Shown here one piece after another: positions 12,501 through 23,480 of a stretch of 64,000 nucleotides of DNA (its first letter is position 1; every line of letters begins with the position of its first letter). Source of the stretch: Macrotrachela quadricornifera (lineage: Eukaryota > Rotifera > Eurotatoria > Philodinida > Philodinidae). Below the pieces are notes generated by a model. That model was not told where the DNA came from. It searched no databases and saw only the letters and a list, made by a program, of their open reading frames with translations. The stretch is taken from contig JAJEKB010020415.1 of the NCBI GenBank assembly GCA_022393335.1, forward strand, positions 187,087 to 251,086, written 5' to 3'. The position numbers were made by a program, and so were the translations under genes.

Positions 12501-15500
12501 CATATTCTCTTTTCATCGGGTACCTCCACTTGTAGCTAATAAATGACAGATACTTTCAAAAAATAATCAATTTTTAGAAAAACTATCTAATGTATGTTCA
12601 TATTTCGAACAGATAATTTTCTGTTTTAATTTTGTTTTTCTAATCACTGATTTAGAAAAACTTCGCAATATTTCAGAGTAAATACATACTTGTTCATACA
12701 ATCATAAATATACTGACGACATTCGTCGGGATTTTTTACCGGATCGAAAGTAACTAATTGAATCGTACCATCACTACAGATGGTTGCAAAACGATCGATA
12801 GTTTTATTGCTAAATGCTTTTAAAAACCGAGCAACCAACTCTTCTTCATTATCGATATATAATTGATAATTCTCATCCGTTATTTCTTCTAAATGATGTG
12901 ATGCTATAATCGAGAGTAATGGCAATATTTGATCGAAATTTTCTTTTACTGTCATATGAGATTTTTCTGTATATGGAATTTCAATAATAAATTTCCACGG
13001 TTTCGATATTGGTAATGAGAATGTAAGGCCACTATTTAAATCAGCTAATGAACCACAAACAAATAGAGAAAATAAAGTACGATTTAATGTTTCAAATGGT
13101 GCATGAATAGAAATATTGAAAAAAACTGATGGATTATCATTTGATATGATTGAATCAAATAATAAAAATGACCTTGCTAATGAAGATAAATTAATTTCAT
13201 CATTTATGCTAACACATTTTGTATTTTCATTTTTATATTTTGTATTAATTCGATGAGTTTTTCCTATAATAAAAACATAGTAACAAAAAATAAAACAATG
13301 CTTAGAACTGATTTACCTATCCCAGCTGCCCCACAAACAAGTTGGATTTGTGGTTGAATATAATTATTTTTTTGAAATAAAGATGCTAAATGATTGTATG
13401 TTTGAGCTACTTCTCGATGATGACGCTTTAAAGTAAATTGTCTTAAACATTTTCGATCTAGCATTGATTCACGTGAAAAATAAAACACTGTTCCATGAGG
13501 TTCATGCTGTCGTTCTAATAAATCTTGTTCATTTAATAAAATTTCCAGAGATCGATGATTCATTTTATCAATATCCATGACAACAAATATTAAATGATGA
13601 AAAATTCTAATACGCGTAAAAAATAATTTAATATCATCTATAGTCGAAATAGAGCACCAAAGTATTTGATAAACAGATGGTAAACGATTGCTAAAAAGAT
13701 TTAATAAAACACACAATGTCTCAATATCAAGATCCATATCGGTTAGTGATGGTGTACTGATTTCATATTCATTATTTGTTGTTATTTCTTTTAATGGTAA
13801 TGGTACAAGATATTGTTGATTTTCATGGATTATTAAATTCTTTTGAAACAGTTCTCGTCCATTATGAAATATTATCTTGAGAAATTGGCTCAATTTTGCC
13901 ATACTTATGTTAGTGTCAGAACCGTATTCGATTTGATATGTTATATATTGCTGTGATATATTGTTTTCTGATAGGTCACAATCATTTATTCTCAATAAAC
14001 GTAAATAATTTGTTAAACATCGAATAGTTAATTGAAATTCTCGATCATCTTGATTATTCATATCATCTAATGAATAGAATCTTTTAAGGAAATTATATTT
14101 TATTTCATTTTCTATCGTTGATGTTGTTAAAAGAATAATCATAATCATTATTTGACAATTTGAAAATAATGTTAAAAGTAAATTTTCTTGTCTATAATGT
14201 TCTAAAGTTTTTATCCAAGTGTTGTAAATATTTTCATATTTTTGAAGAACCATTTGTAAATTACTTATTTGAATTCGTTTTTGAACAGCAGTTTCTAGTT
14301 GTTCTTCACTTATATATGCAGCATTGCTTAGTTTGTTTAAAACTTCTGTGATATCTTCTGAATGATTAATCAAAAAAATAAATTAATTAAAGAAAATGCT
14401 TATATTTTACCTTGTTGATCATGAATGGAATACTGTTTATCTCTAAGCTGATAATTTGGATGACCAGCCATTTGTAATTTGAGAAAAATTGAATAAATTG
14501 TTTCAATAAGTTGTAATAATTTTAATTGTTCATTTAAAATGAATTTCTTTTCAAGCATATTCTCTTTTAAATCAACATTAGAAAATGTTAGCTGTCGTTT
14601 ATGATCTTCAACATCAGTCATAGATAAACTAAACTTCACTTTTTCGTATTGTTGCCGTTCATCATGATCAAATTTATTTGTCTGTAATGGAATTTTGTCA
14701 ATAGAATATTCAAGTTCAAACGATGATTGTTCATGCATAAAATTTCGTAAATATATGTTCACTACACCTGTTTTATACAAATATCCCATTGTAACTAGTG
14801 CATTATCGAGTACTGTTTCTTCAGATGATAACCATATAGTGACAAGTTCAATATTATTATTGACCACTATAATAACAAATTTGAATTATATTATTTGATA
14901 CTATATTTCACGAGAGCAAGGAGGGTGAGGATCAGGATGTTTGTTTAAAATAAAAAATGTTGAAAGTAGAATGTGGCGTTATAACAAAGCAGCACCGTTA
15001 AAATGATTCAGTTTCTCATACAGAAACGTGCGGCGTATCTTTGCCGTTATAAATACAGGTATTTTTTAATTATAAGCATTCAGTATTTTTTTTTATCGTT
15101 AAAATGATGATTATTCGAATAAAAACGGATGTTCAGAATGAAAAGTAGTGACGAAACATCTGATTGTCAATGAAAGTTTAAGAATGTTTTGGAAATGTCT
15201 AAAACTTCCATTATTCTTATACTATAGTCAAATGTATCAAATAGATAAAACTCAAGGTTTTATCTCATATTACGAGTGAGGATAGGAGAAAATAAAAGCG
15301 ACTTAGAATAACATTCTATGCCAAGAGATTGCGACTAATTGGAATTATGACTATCGTAGAAGTTAATTGATCAGTGTATTTACGACGCAAAATGAAAAAA
15401 AGATCTTGTTTGCACTTATTCACTTCGAAATAATGTTAAACTAGACATTGGATCACTTTCTGCCTAGAATATGGAAGTTATTCTCCTTTGAATATTTCTA

Positions 15501-18500
15501 TCCTTTCATCAAACTAATCAAGGAAAACTAAATCTTCATAAATTGTTATACTTATTTTCATTTATATTAATGTTGGTGATCAAAACATCATATTTTGTGG
15601 ACAATTTCGCAGTTAAACAACTTTGGTGGTTAAGAAATTGTTTAACCTTGAATTAATATCTTATTAAAATTCATAGACAATTCTAAAATAAAACAGTTCA
15701 AATCACGACTCGGACTCGTCCAGCTCTATATGAGATCGATTTATGGACAAAACTTGACGCGTTACAGTCATAATTTGAGAAGGACAGCGCCTGCACACGA
15801 ACTCTTTCAGGCATTGTTTTATCCTTAACTTTCTCTTTTTAATAGATATTTACCTATAATATCTTTTACTGAATTTTCTTCAAATTTTGGTAGTTGAGTA
15901 AGGCGAAAAATAAAATCTTCTAAATTTTTTGCTTTGATAACGAATGGTTCGCATAATTCATAAGTCATAATTAACGAATTGAGCATCATATTATTCCGTT
16001 CTTGTAATTGAAATTGTGTCGTTAAATTATCTTGTAATTCTCCGAATCGACGTCGTCCATGAGATGAATACATATTGAATTTTTTCAATATTTGAATTAC
16101 ATTTGAACATTCTACAACTGTTTTAATCAATTGTAAATGTTGGCTTGTTAGATATTGAAATCGTTGTTGTAAAATTTTGTAAGCTTTAGTAATTTCTTTA
16201 AGAATACAACTTTCATCAGCACATAAAGTTTTCAAATGTCCGATTAATTCATCTTCATTATCAGTTGGAAGAATATCAAATATTTGTATACAATGCATAA
16301 TAATATTAAGATGGCTATATAGTTGATAGACTGATAACCATTCGCCAACTTGTTCGATTTCTTCGTTAGTAGGAGTTTTATTCGAACGATTAGCAAATAA
16401 TTTTTTCACTTCTTCTCGAACAGATATATTTTTATGACAAAATATCGTTTTAACAGCAGACATTTCACGTAAATGAAGAACACCATTTAAAAGACGATCG
16501 ATAAATGTATATACTTGATCAAGTAATTGACTTAATTGTTTTTCTGTTACTACTGATGGTATAGATTGTTGAATATATTGTTCATAGAAAATATTAAATA
16601 TTCCATTAAATAGATGACAAACTGGTAAATCAATTGATCGAATTCGATACCATAGATTACATGACTCATTTCGTTGTTGATTATCAATAATTAGAATTAA
16701 TTGACCACCTCGTAAAGTTTTAAATTCACTATTTAAAACATATTTATTAATAGGAATATTATTTTTTGAAAATAATAAAATATGTTTATCATGAATTCTA
16801 TTTGTTTGATATTCAATTTGAACAATACGTGATTGCCTTTCACTGGCTAAAAAACATTGAACATGTTGACGATCATTGATTGGAATTATTTTTTGTCCAA
16901 GTTGTTTACGTTCAATCATGAATGTATTATTTGATTGAGAATATTTAACTTCTTGAATGAATGTTTTCGAATCAATTCGATCTTGATTATTATTATGATC
17001 GATTTTTTTAAATGATGTTAAACAATTCAATATATGACAAAGTCGTCGAAGATCAGAAAATGGTTTAAGAAGTTTTAATGATTTTTCAACGATTATTTTT
17101 ATCTGAATTATCGGTTTTGACGAGCTATCTCGAATAGAAATTAAATCAGAAAATATTTGTGTAGCTTCATTAACATGATAATTTTTTTCCCATTCGATTA
17201 TATAAAAGAATATATCGATAAATTTATTAAACCATTCAATCCAATCGTTCACTTGGTGAATAAATTGATTGAAAAATTTTTCTTTCGATTTGATATCAAT
17301 TCTAATGTTAATATCGTTTGGTTTTGGAATAGATACGATCGTTTCGATGTTTGCTGATATGAGAGGAAATTTAAATTGTTGTGAATTAAGTGATTCCAGA
17401 AAATTTTCTAAATTCATCGAAGAAACAAGACAATGAACAATCGATGGTGCCATTAGATCTTGATACATTGATGGTGTTCCTGAATACAAGAATGATAATT
17501 TTAAGAACTAATCAATAATAAAAGAGCAATATACTCTTTGTATCAATAGTTAGAGGACTGGTCGATATTCTTCAAATATAAAGAAATTGTTTTTATTCTA
17601 GAAGAAATCCTGACTCTAATAAAAATGACAGCCATATCCCACCTTTATATATAACAGAATCCGTGAAAAAAAACTCAAGGAGAATCTTCGCATTATTTCC
17701 ATCTTGATCAGTAGAAGTGAAAAGGACTTAGAGAGAAATCATTATTCGAATATATGACCATTTGTGGGATGAAGCATTTCTCTATAAACTGAAATAGTTT
17801 CCTTGTTCACTGATCGTCTTGTCCATTGTTAGTGGTTTGTCTTCAAAAGATGACTTTGTGTTATAGCTTATTGAATTGAATTCTTAGGTTTCTTCAAAGT
17901 ATAATTCTGTATTACCTATTGTTCATTTAGATAATGAACAAAGAAAAGAAAAATATTTAACATTTTACCTCTTAATGAAAGAATATTCTGAATCAATTGT
18001 TCTCCATTTCTAATAAAATCATCTACTTGTTTAGCATTTAGTCGATTTGATTGTTCTTGTCTGATTTGAATAATAATGTTCATAATACATTTAATATTTG
18101 GAAATGATACAATCGATCGATTAGATCTTGCAATAATATTGTCGAATACATGAGTAATAAATATATTGGTTAAAGTATCGTTTCGATCGTAAATATCATG
18201 TTTAACATTTTGAATCCATTCATTTAATTTCAAGAGTATGTCATTTGAATTTTCATTTTTTACTTTTAAAAGACTAAGAGATACAATTCGAGACCAAATA
18301 TAAATTATCCAACGATTATTTCGATGAGTTTCGCATAAATTTTGATAAATTTCTTGATTTAATTTTAGCCAATCTTGCGGGATTGCTATAATATAATCTT
18401 GTAACCATTCATCTTGAATGACAACAATCGGATCATATTTTTCACGTAGATTCTCATCGAAATCATTTATTTTACGAAATAATACCAAGAGTTTATCATG

Positions 18501-19838
18501 TGTATTAGTTAGATTTTGATTAATATTGAATAATAGTCGTTGAATGATAAATAAACACGATTGTGGAATATCAGTACGCATCAATGATAAACGATATCCA
18601 ATATGTAATAGATTTTTAAGATTGATTTCTGATAATTGATTTGAACATTGTTTATCAAGACACTTCTTTTCGACAAAAGCATCAAAACATGCTTGTAATA
18701 TTTTGAAAAAATTTTCCAAATATTGAGATTGAATGTATTTTAAATATTCCATTGCTGAATTGATCAATTGAAAAAATGTTTCCATTGATACTAATAAAAT
18801 TTGTTTTGTTAGAATCGAAATGAAATATTTTTGAATAACTTCATTGATATCACTTTTTCTACTTATATGCAAAAATATTTCCCACAAATCTTCGTTTTCT
18901 ACATTTGAAGAATAAATTAAAAGATATCGACCGAATATGTTTTCTCGATGACATACCATTGTAAGAAAATCAGCAATATGTAATCTTTCGTAGAAACGAT
19001 TTTTGACACGAATTTCAAATACAGATACATATTGCTCAAAAAATTTATCGATACTCAATTTTAAAGTATCTAAAAGGCGTATAAAGATTGTAAATGGCGA
19101 TTCAATAGTGAGTTTTGCTGGATGCATCTTCCGAACAAGATAAATAAATGCAGACACATCTAGTGGATACTGTTCGAATGCTTGCTGATAGTATATATAT
19201 GTACCGATAAAACTCTCGAGAGAAATGTTTAATATTTCCAAATCCCATAGTATATTTCTCCACTGCAGTTCTTGATCATTCTCCTTGATTAATTTTGATG
19301 ACATAAGTGTCAGTTTATATAGAGCAAAAAATGTGTCTAGTGTTTTTAAATTGTCAATTTTTGTGATTGATAATAAATGTTGATGAATATTTATTCGACA
19401 CAGTAAATCTTTGTCGTTTATATAAAAATTTGGTTTCATACCTTGTGTTATTCTAAATGTGATTCTCAATTGTTCAAGTAAAATTTCTTGAAAAGCTTTC
19501 AATGGAGTATCAGATTGATGAAAGAATTTCTCTTGTTTCAGGGCAAAATATTCTTTTAATCGTCGATAAACGTAAAAATATGCGTCACAGCGATTCGGAA
19601 ATCGGTCTAAATCTTCAAGTGATTTTAAGCTATTAATTACACAGGCTATAATAAAATTAATGTCATCCGTTGATATATAATTTCTTTGTATCCTGTTCGT
19701 TTCATCAAAATCCGTAAACCTTGCTTGCATCGTATCAAAGAATTCTTGTTTCTCAGTTTTCCCATAAAAAGCGTATCCGATTAAGATGGCCGGTTGGGAT
19801 ATATGTTTTCCACATAGTAGTCTTTGTAAATATTCCAT
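1..19838 (-). CDS. RNF213/mysterin-like giant AAA+ protein, 14 visible exons, 3' end off the window
   Basis: The product resembles RNF213 (mysterin), a giant dynein-like AAA+ ATPase fused to an E3 ubiquitin ligase module that acts in lipid-droplet biology and antimicrobial ubiquitylation in vertebrates. Exons read on the minus strand, in transcript order: 19838-17969, 17479-15854, 14866-14411, 14357-13317, 13263-12690, 10382-8767, 8708-8365, 8308-8236, 8167-7956, about 7432-5729, 5676-4650, 3566-1344, 508-354 and 303-1. Every junction has GT-AG ends and keeps frame. Three Walker A sites occur in order: CGAAGIGKTH, GETGVGKTF and GAPGQSKTL. Two clear Walker B sites are VVFFDEVNTSS and VVFLDEASLPDE. 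The start ATG at 19838 has an in-frame TAA directly before it, which supports it as the true start. About 4,400 residues are visible, against about 5,200 in human RNF213. The N-terminal disordered and CBM20 part of the human protein is not seen. Family is confident; whether it is an ortholog or one of a lineage-specific expansion is not known. Confidence 0.88.
1344..3566 (-). CDS. RNF213-like exon 12: E3 module without a visible RING finger
   Basis: About 741 residues, starting with the Glu codon shared with exon 11 and then MFNDRPQYYY. Segments such as DELSIRHSLVNLMAMIMMSG and FNPLALQNTFG match the E3 shell of RNF213. Cysteines are scattered and only one CxxC (LCQICS) is present; no C3HC4 RING arrangement can be drawn. 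The exon ends at TTTG|GTAAAG, and an 835-base intron (509-1343) with no recognised content follows. Confidence 0.82.
3879..4136 (+). pseudogene. hAT transposase C-terminal dimerisation domain fragment
   Basis: About 85 residues ending at a natural stop. It contains PCSSAAMEREFSAAGQVINQ followed by RRSNLDPSTVNNVLFLR, which is the hAT family C-terminal dimerisation signature (SSA-x2-ERxFSxxG, then R-x2-L-x-P). The catalytic RNase H part and the zinc finger are absent. It is a relic on the strand opposite the host gene. Confidence 0.85.
4320..4329. other. Assembly gap of 10 N
   Basis: Ten unknown bases in the middle of a GC-rich tandem repeat (units of ggcggggataacttatttcg) inside the hAT element. 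The round size suggests a placeholder, not a measured length. Confidence 0.95.
4650..5676 (-). CDS. RNF213-like exon 11: last AAA module to E3 back region
   Basis: About 342 residues, starting TIIKNSVELEEK after an acceptor CTAG. It contains FLIIVHLPASELYHQ and FSLIFLRDWDYYYFD, a hydrophobic strand plus aromatic motif seen between the AAA core and the E3 module in RNF213. The donor AAAAAG|GTACAA at 4643-4650 joins exon 12 through a 1.08 kb intron that carries the hAT element at 3708-4405. Confidence 0.83.
5729..7432 (-). CDS. RNF213-like exon 10: Walker B of AAA4 and following modules
   Basis: About 568 residues. It opens with VVFLDEASLPDENL, the Walker B of the module whose P-loop is in exons 8-9, followed by LKVLHPYLDE and AFVAIANKAFDAANANR, a sensor-like segment conserved in this family. 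The rest covers the degenerate last AAA modules. The upper boundary is uncertain by two bases. A 52-base intron leads to exon 11. Confidence 0.87.
7956..8308 (-). CDS. RNF213-like exons 8 and 9: Walker A of second active AAA module
   Basis: Exon 8 (8308-8236) is only 73 bases and encodes VREHIFSIVVCIVTRTPLCI plus the start of the P-loop. Exon 9 (8167-7956) completes it, giving IIGAPGQSKTLSFHIV. The P-loop with SKT in place of GKT is characteristic of AAA4 in the RNF213 family. Exon 9 ends RIERRC with donor TGC|GTAAGT. The following intron (about 7433-7955) is 520 bases and shows no feature I recognise. Confidence 0.82.
8365..8708 (-). CDS. RNF213-like exon 7: linker between active AAA modules
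   Basis: About 115 residues, open on the minus strand, with the segment VSQREIQRCFRLIEFFW. This resembles the helical lid after AAA3 in RNF213. It ends VAINQA with donor GCA|GTATGT and joins exon 8 across a 56-base intron. Confidence 0.8.
8767..10382 (-). CDS. RNF213-like exon 6: AAA module with intact Walker A and B
   Basis: About 539 residues. Walker A is GETGVGKTFLLNFY, in the first third of the exon. Walker B is IELVVFFDEVNTSSC, followed by the RTLHGNNLPKNIFFTAAINP segment typical of the active AAA3 module of RNF213. The acceptor is TTGTTGCAG at 10383-10391. The exon ends KYL, with the next glycine split over a 58-base intron. This should be one of the two hydrolysing ATPase sites of the protein. 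Confidence 0.87.
10706..12065. repeat. Cluster of degenerate interspersed repeat copies in a large intron
   Basis: At least five copies share a head like tatatataaagaagaatg followed by TGTCTGTTCG and TATGCATTCAGTCC, then a CCAAACTTTCC segment, then a tail with the palindrome GGGTGAAATTTCACCC. Heads are near 10710, 11025 (weak), 11212, 11741 and 11933. Palindromes are near 10858, 11163, 11347, 11484 and 11889. The head resembles 5' ends of some Helitron-type or other short non-autonomous elements, but no transposase or target duplication is visible. The cluster lies in the 2.3 kb intron of the RNF213-like gene. Confidence 0.65.
12170..12495. repeat. ~35-bp minisatellite, about nine degenerate copies
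   Basis: The core gcAcgGtGgGaAAAgtcCTG recurs near 12182, 12213, 12249, 12284, 12319, 12354, 12390, 12425 and 12460, a steady spacing of 35-36 bases. The tract is less AT-rich than its surroundings and so shows open frames on the minus strand, which I treat as artefacts. It sits in the same intron as the interspersed cluster to its left. Confidence 0.75.
12690..13263 (-). CDS. RNF213-like exon 5: completes first P-loop AAA module
   Basis: Starts with the KTH that completes the split Walker A motif and runs about 191 residues to CMN. The donor is AACAA|GTATGT. The lysine codon is completed across the 2.3 kb intron to exon 6 (10383-12689), which is filled with repeats. No acidic Walker B pair is obvious, so this module may bind ATP without hydrolysing it. 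That is inference. Confidence 0.8.
13317..14357 (-). CDS. RNF213-like exon 4: first half of an AAA module
   Basis: About 347 residues. It ends in a Walker A loop, CGAAGIG, and the intron splits the glycine codon; exon 5 supplies KTH. The preceding stretch (HLIFVVMDIDKMNHRS) resembles the beta-strand and sensor region of the inactive first AAA modules of RNF213. The intron to exon 5 is 53 bases (13264-13316). Confidence 0.82.
14411..14866 (-). CDS. RNF213-like exon 3
   Basis: About 152 residues, starting VVNNNIELVTIWLSS and ending at DQQ. It is separated from exon 4 by a 53-base intron typical of this genome. Its position fits the stalk leading into the first AAA modules. No motif is recognised on its own. 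Confidence 0.8.
15854..17479 (-). CDS. RNF213-like exon 2: stalk region
   Basis: About 542 residues, beginning within the Gly codon shared with exon 1 and continuing TPSMYQDLMAPSIVHCL. No catalytic motif is visible. It ends KDII and joins exon 3 through a ~990-base intron (14867-15853). That intron shows no ORF of note and no clear repeat. Confidence 0.8.
17969..19838 (-). CDS. RNF213-like exon 1: N-terminal helical arm
   Basis: First coding exon, about 623 residues, starting MEYLQRLLCGKH. It is mostly helical with no recognisable motif, as expected for the N-terminal stalk of RNF213. The donor at the low end reads AGAG|GTAAAA; the last G completes a Gly codon with the next exon. A possible acceptor (TTTCAG) lies about 40 bases upstream of the ATG, so a 5' untranslated exon may exist further right. 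Confidence 0.8.
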
Positions 19839-20840
19839 TTAAAATATTTTAATCAAGAAATAATAGTTATATAGAAATCTGAAAGAATAAACATAGATTT
19901 ATAAGAGTCAATATCCACGCAAAAAACTTGGAAGCATGTTACCACATCCATAAATTCAATCATTCTAGTTAAAATACTCATCACAGTAGAATTTTTTTTT
20001 CTATTAATGAATAGCGGACTAATTATTGTATCGTCATCAGCAAAAACTGAAAAGAATGTTACTCATACATGAAATATTGACGAAAAACAACCAGTGTCGG
20101 AAGATAAAACGAATGAAAAAGAATCGTTGGTTATCTTTCTTTTGTAACTTAGTACAAGAACAGGCAAGGCAAAGATATTTTCAAATAGATTACGCAGTAA
20201 TAAATAAAAAGTGAAGAATTCGTCAAATATGTTTTTATTCTTTTCTTTCTTATATCATAAATCAGAAAAGAGGAGTATAATATGAAATAAAAAAACATAA
20301 CAATAACGTCAGGGTGAGGGGTGTGAGGGTGAGGGTGGAGTGTGACACAAGCTACTATGGCTAGTTTCGACCTTGCTCAATGGTCTTATCAAATGATTTA
20401 ATCAATTTAAATTTGAAAATTTAAATCAATATAGAACTTTCAGTGTTACTTCGAAAAGTAATAGTAATTTCATATGTCTGTAACAGATCTCGAAACAGGC
20501 CACCTAGCCCGATCCGGCCCAAAGAGAAATTTTGGTTGGGCCGAATGAGTCTATGTTTTTATCGAGCTGCCAGGCCCGAAGCTTTACCCAGATTTTTTTT
20601 GTCACTATGTGTGGGTGTCGCTAGCGATTAGGATAAATCTTTTATATTGTAGATATGTATTAGGTCGAAATTATAATTGGTTTAGTTATCAAGTCAATTG
20701 CTTTGTAATGGACATCAAATACTTGGAGCATGCCAAAAGTAGTGAGGGAGGGATTTTTTTCCTTAAGCAGAGGTCTAAAAAGTGATAATTCCTCGCCTTC
20801 TACCAAGTTAGTGAAATCTCGAAAAAGTTTTCATTAGAAA
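19839..20840. other. Intergenic stretch upstream of the RNF213-like gene
   Basis: This should contain the promoter and any 5' untranslated exon of the minus-strand gene. A degenerate G-rich tract (gtgagggtgagggtg, 20312-20345) is followed by a short piece, tagtttcgaccttgctcaa (about 20362), which resembles the end of the TIR MITE found at 51465 and 54071. A GC-richer patch with repeated GGCCCGA-type motifs lies at 20490-20585. No gene is supported. Confidence 0.5.
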
Positions 20841-22560
20841 ACCGCGATGGTTGGTGATATATGACACCGCGGTTTCAAGCGGTCTTCCATGTCAGCGGGA
20901 ACCAGACCGTTTATGTGGTATTTCAAAACCGTTAAAAACCACGGTATTCCTTTGACGCGGTATTCAGCGGTTTGAAAAACCGATGTTTATTTTCATCGAT
21001 CTATGTATATCTATGTACTAACCTACCGGCTCCTCTCCCTATTCGCCTAACTATCTTTTTGCTTAACAAACCATCTATCTATATCTTTAATTATAAATTT
21101 GCCAATCTATCTAAGTATCTAATAAGTCATTCATCAACTGAAGTACCTATCTATCTAACTGCCTACTATCTGTTCATCTGTCTATCGTCCTATTTGCCTA
21201 TCCATCGAACCAACTCTCTATCTACTTATCTAACTAACTAACTATATATCGATCTAACTAAATGTCTATTTATCTAATTAAATAACTATCTGTGAATTTA
21301 TTCATCTGAGTAATTGTCTCACTATCAAGCCAACTACCCATTTACCTATCTGTTGAAAACGACTCAAAATCGTGATGTCTGAAGCCGCGGTATCAAAAAC
21401 GCTAAGAACCGCGATATCTCACATCGCTGTTACTCAACAAGTGCACCCCAGTATTTTAAAATCGCTGAAAATTGTGGTATTTGAAACCGCGATTTCTCAA
21501 AAATTTTTTTCATGGGACTGCTGAGAATAGTTTTGAAAAACTGGGGCACGATATTTTCTTTGTCCTTACACGTTTCATGTAACTAAAGACACTGTCTTTC
21601 GAGGTGATTGTACTGGGATACTTTAAAACCGCTGAAAGTCGCGGTATCTGAAACCACGATTATTCGTGATCGTATGGCGGTACAAGATATACAATCGCTA
21701 TCGAATTCGCAGTGGTACAAAGTCCCTTAATCTACAGTATCTAATACTGCAATAACGAACTGATCTGTCGCGGTTTATAAAATCGCGGTTATAGGTGGAC
21801 ATATCATGGCTTATAAACCTACATCTAACAGATACACATACATAACCACGGTTTATAAAAACGCATCTAACCGATATATACACCCGAAGTTATAGGTACA
21901 TAGACCACGGTTCTTGGAGCAACATCCAAACGAAATATATATTACCGCGGTCATGATAAAGATCACCGAGATTTTTAAGTAACACGATTAAAAAAACCAG
22001 AAGAAATCGTGGTGTCCTATGATATACCACGGTCTGCCATCAAGAAATCGCCGTGAGTTTAGAAACACGGCGGTAAGCAGCGGTTTTTCCTTAAATTTTG
22101 TTCCATACATAGTGGAACGAACAAGACTCTGATGTTGGACGAAGATTTTGTTTTTATTACTCTTTCGTTCGTTCCACTAGCAATAAAGTCAACAAATATA
22201 CATGTTTTATATAATTTTGTTAGAAATATTTACATCGAAAAATAGTTTGATAAAATTAACATCGTTGATGAAACGTCACTAAATAAATATATATATATAT
22301 CTAATTTTAAGGAAGAAAACCAATACAATAAATATTTAGTTAATTAAATAATCATATCGTTTCCTATTACTTAAGGTATTTAATTATCTAGCTATCTATC
22401 TGGTTAATAATTCAAGGCATCTCAGATCATGATTATCCAAGAGGTACGCTGAGGCATCTGAAATCGCTAAGAATTCCAGTATCTTACACGGCGGTTCTTC
22501 AATTAACACATCACAGTATCCCAAACCGCGGTTTTCTCAAAATTTTTTTTTCGTGGATAG
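20840..22560. repeat. Field of ACCGCGGT-type motifs with a duplicated segment
   Basis: Sixteen or more variants of the palindromic motif ACCGCGGT (for example near 20866, 21386, 21478, 21767, 21845, 21946, 22028, 22486 and 22525) occur in otherwise AT-rich DNA. The segment 21405-21515 recurs in diverged form at 22465-22555; both copies end in a poly-T run after tctcaaaa. It looks like an old repeat-rich element or satellite-like block. No coding capacity is seen and its family is not recognised. Confidence 0.6.
20990..21345. repeat. Degenerate CTAT/CTAA tetranucleotide tract
   Basis: The stretch is built of imperfect ctat, ctaa and atct units (tctatctaactgcctac and similar) over about 350 bases, inside the ACCGCGGT motif field. 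A shorter piece recurs near 22388. Confidence 0.75.
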
Positions 22561-22737
22561 ATGAATAGAAGTCATGAAAAAATACAGAATGACTGTTGAT
22601 GTTTGCGGTTATTCGAATGAATATATGATTCCATGTGTATACTGTTTAACATCGAGAAAAGATGAAGATATGTGTTTTCGAAGAACTTTTTTCTCTAGAG
22701 AAAACTTTTACGATTAGGTGTATATTAAAATCGTCCA

Positions 22738-23480
22738 ACATGTAATATTACTTGGACATTGAATTGCTCTTGTATTTCGTCCTGAACGAGTAATTTTTGA
22801 TTTCGAAACGAGAGCAATGAAAGCATTTGCTTCAATATTTCCTTCAGCAAAAGTACATGCATGTTTTTTCATTACTCACGGGTGCTATGACGCAAACTAC
22901 AGGAATTAGGGTTTTTTCGATATATAATCGGAACAACAGATGATGGCAATTATACCTCAGATGATGAACGAACAAAAGCAGCAAATTTGCTTTACTCCGC
23001 AATTGGACTCACTCTTATTCCACCTTCGATAGTAGTGAGTACATGGGTACAACTATGGATAACTTTACACAAGATCATCGATCAGCAATAAAGTTCAACA
23101 ATTATGTGGTTACTACCTATGTTGATTCACCATCTTGTCGCTTTCTGGTTAACATATGGAATGTCCACGATGCAATTGTTCAAAATTTGCCACGAACTAA
23201 CAACAGCGTCGAAGGATATAACAATCGAGTGGGCAATATCTTTCCCATGCATCTGCATATCTATCGATTTATTTAATTATTAAGAGACGAACATAGGTTC
23301 CAACAGCATAAAGCTGAAGAAACCTTCGTACATATGCGCAAAACAAGAAAAATCAGTGATGAAATTGATGCTCAATTGGCTCGCTTGCTCGAACAACATA
23401 AAAAAAAGGGAAATATCTGATTTAGAATTAGTTATAAGCTGTAAAAAAGCTGTTAAAACAAAATTGATCAAGAAATGAAA
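22738..23480 (+). pseudogene. Decayed MULE-type transposase
   Basis: Broken reading frames on the plus strand carry recognisable pieces of a MULE (Mutator-like) transposase. Near 22770-22860 is FRPERVIFDFETRAMKAF followed by FPSAKVHACFFITHGCY. At 23043-23276 is an open piece with FLVNIWNVHDAIVQNLP and then RTNNSVEGYNNR, where TNN-x-EG is typical of the family. At 23280-23419 is LLRDEHRFQQHKAEE. Stops and frame changes between the pieces show it is dead. No TIRs were found. Confidence 0.7.

Noticed and set aside
12104..12529. Two open frames of 69 and 71 codons on the minus strand
   Set aside because: They lie entirely on the 35-bp minisatellite inside an intron; the open frames follow from the repeat's GC content and period.
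20443..20631. 62-codon plus-strand frame
   Set aside because: It spans a GC-richer patch of repeated GGCCCGA motifs and has no domain; probably a repeat remnant.
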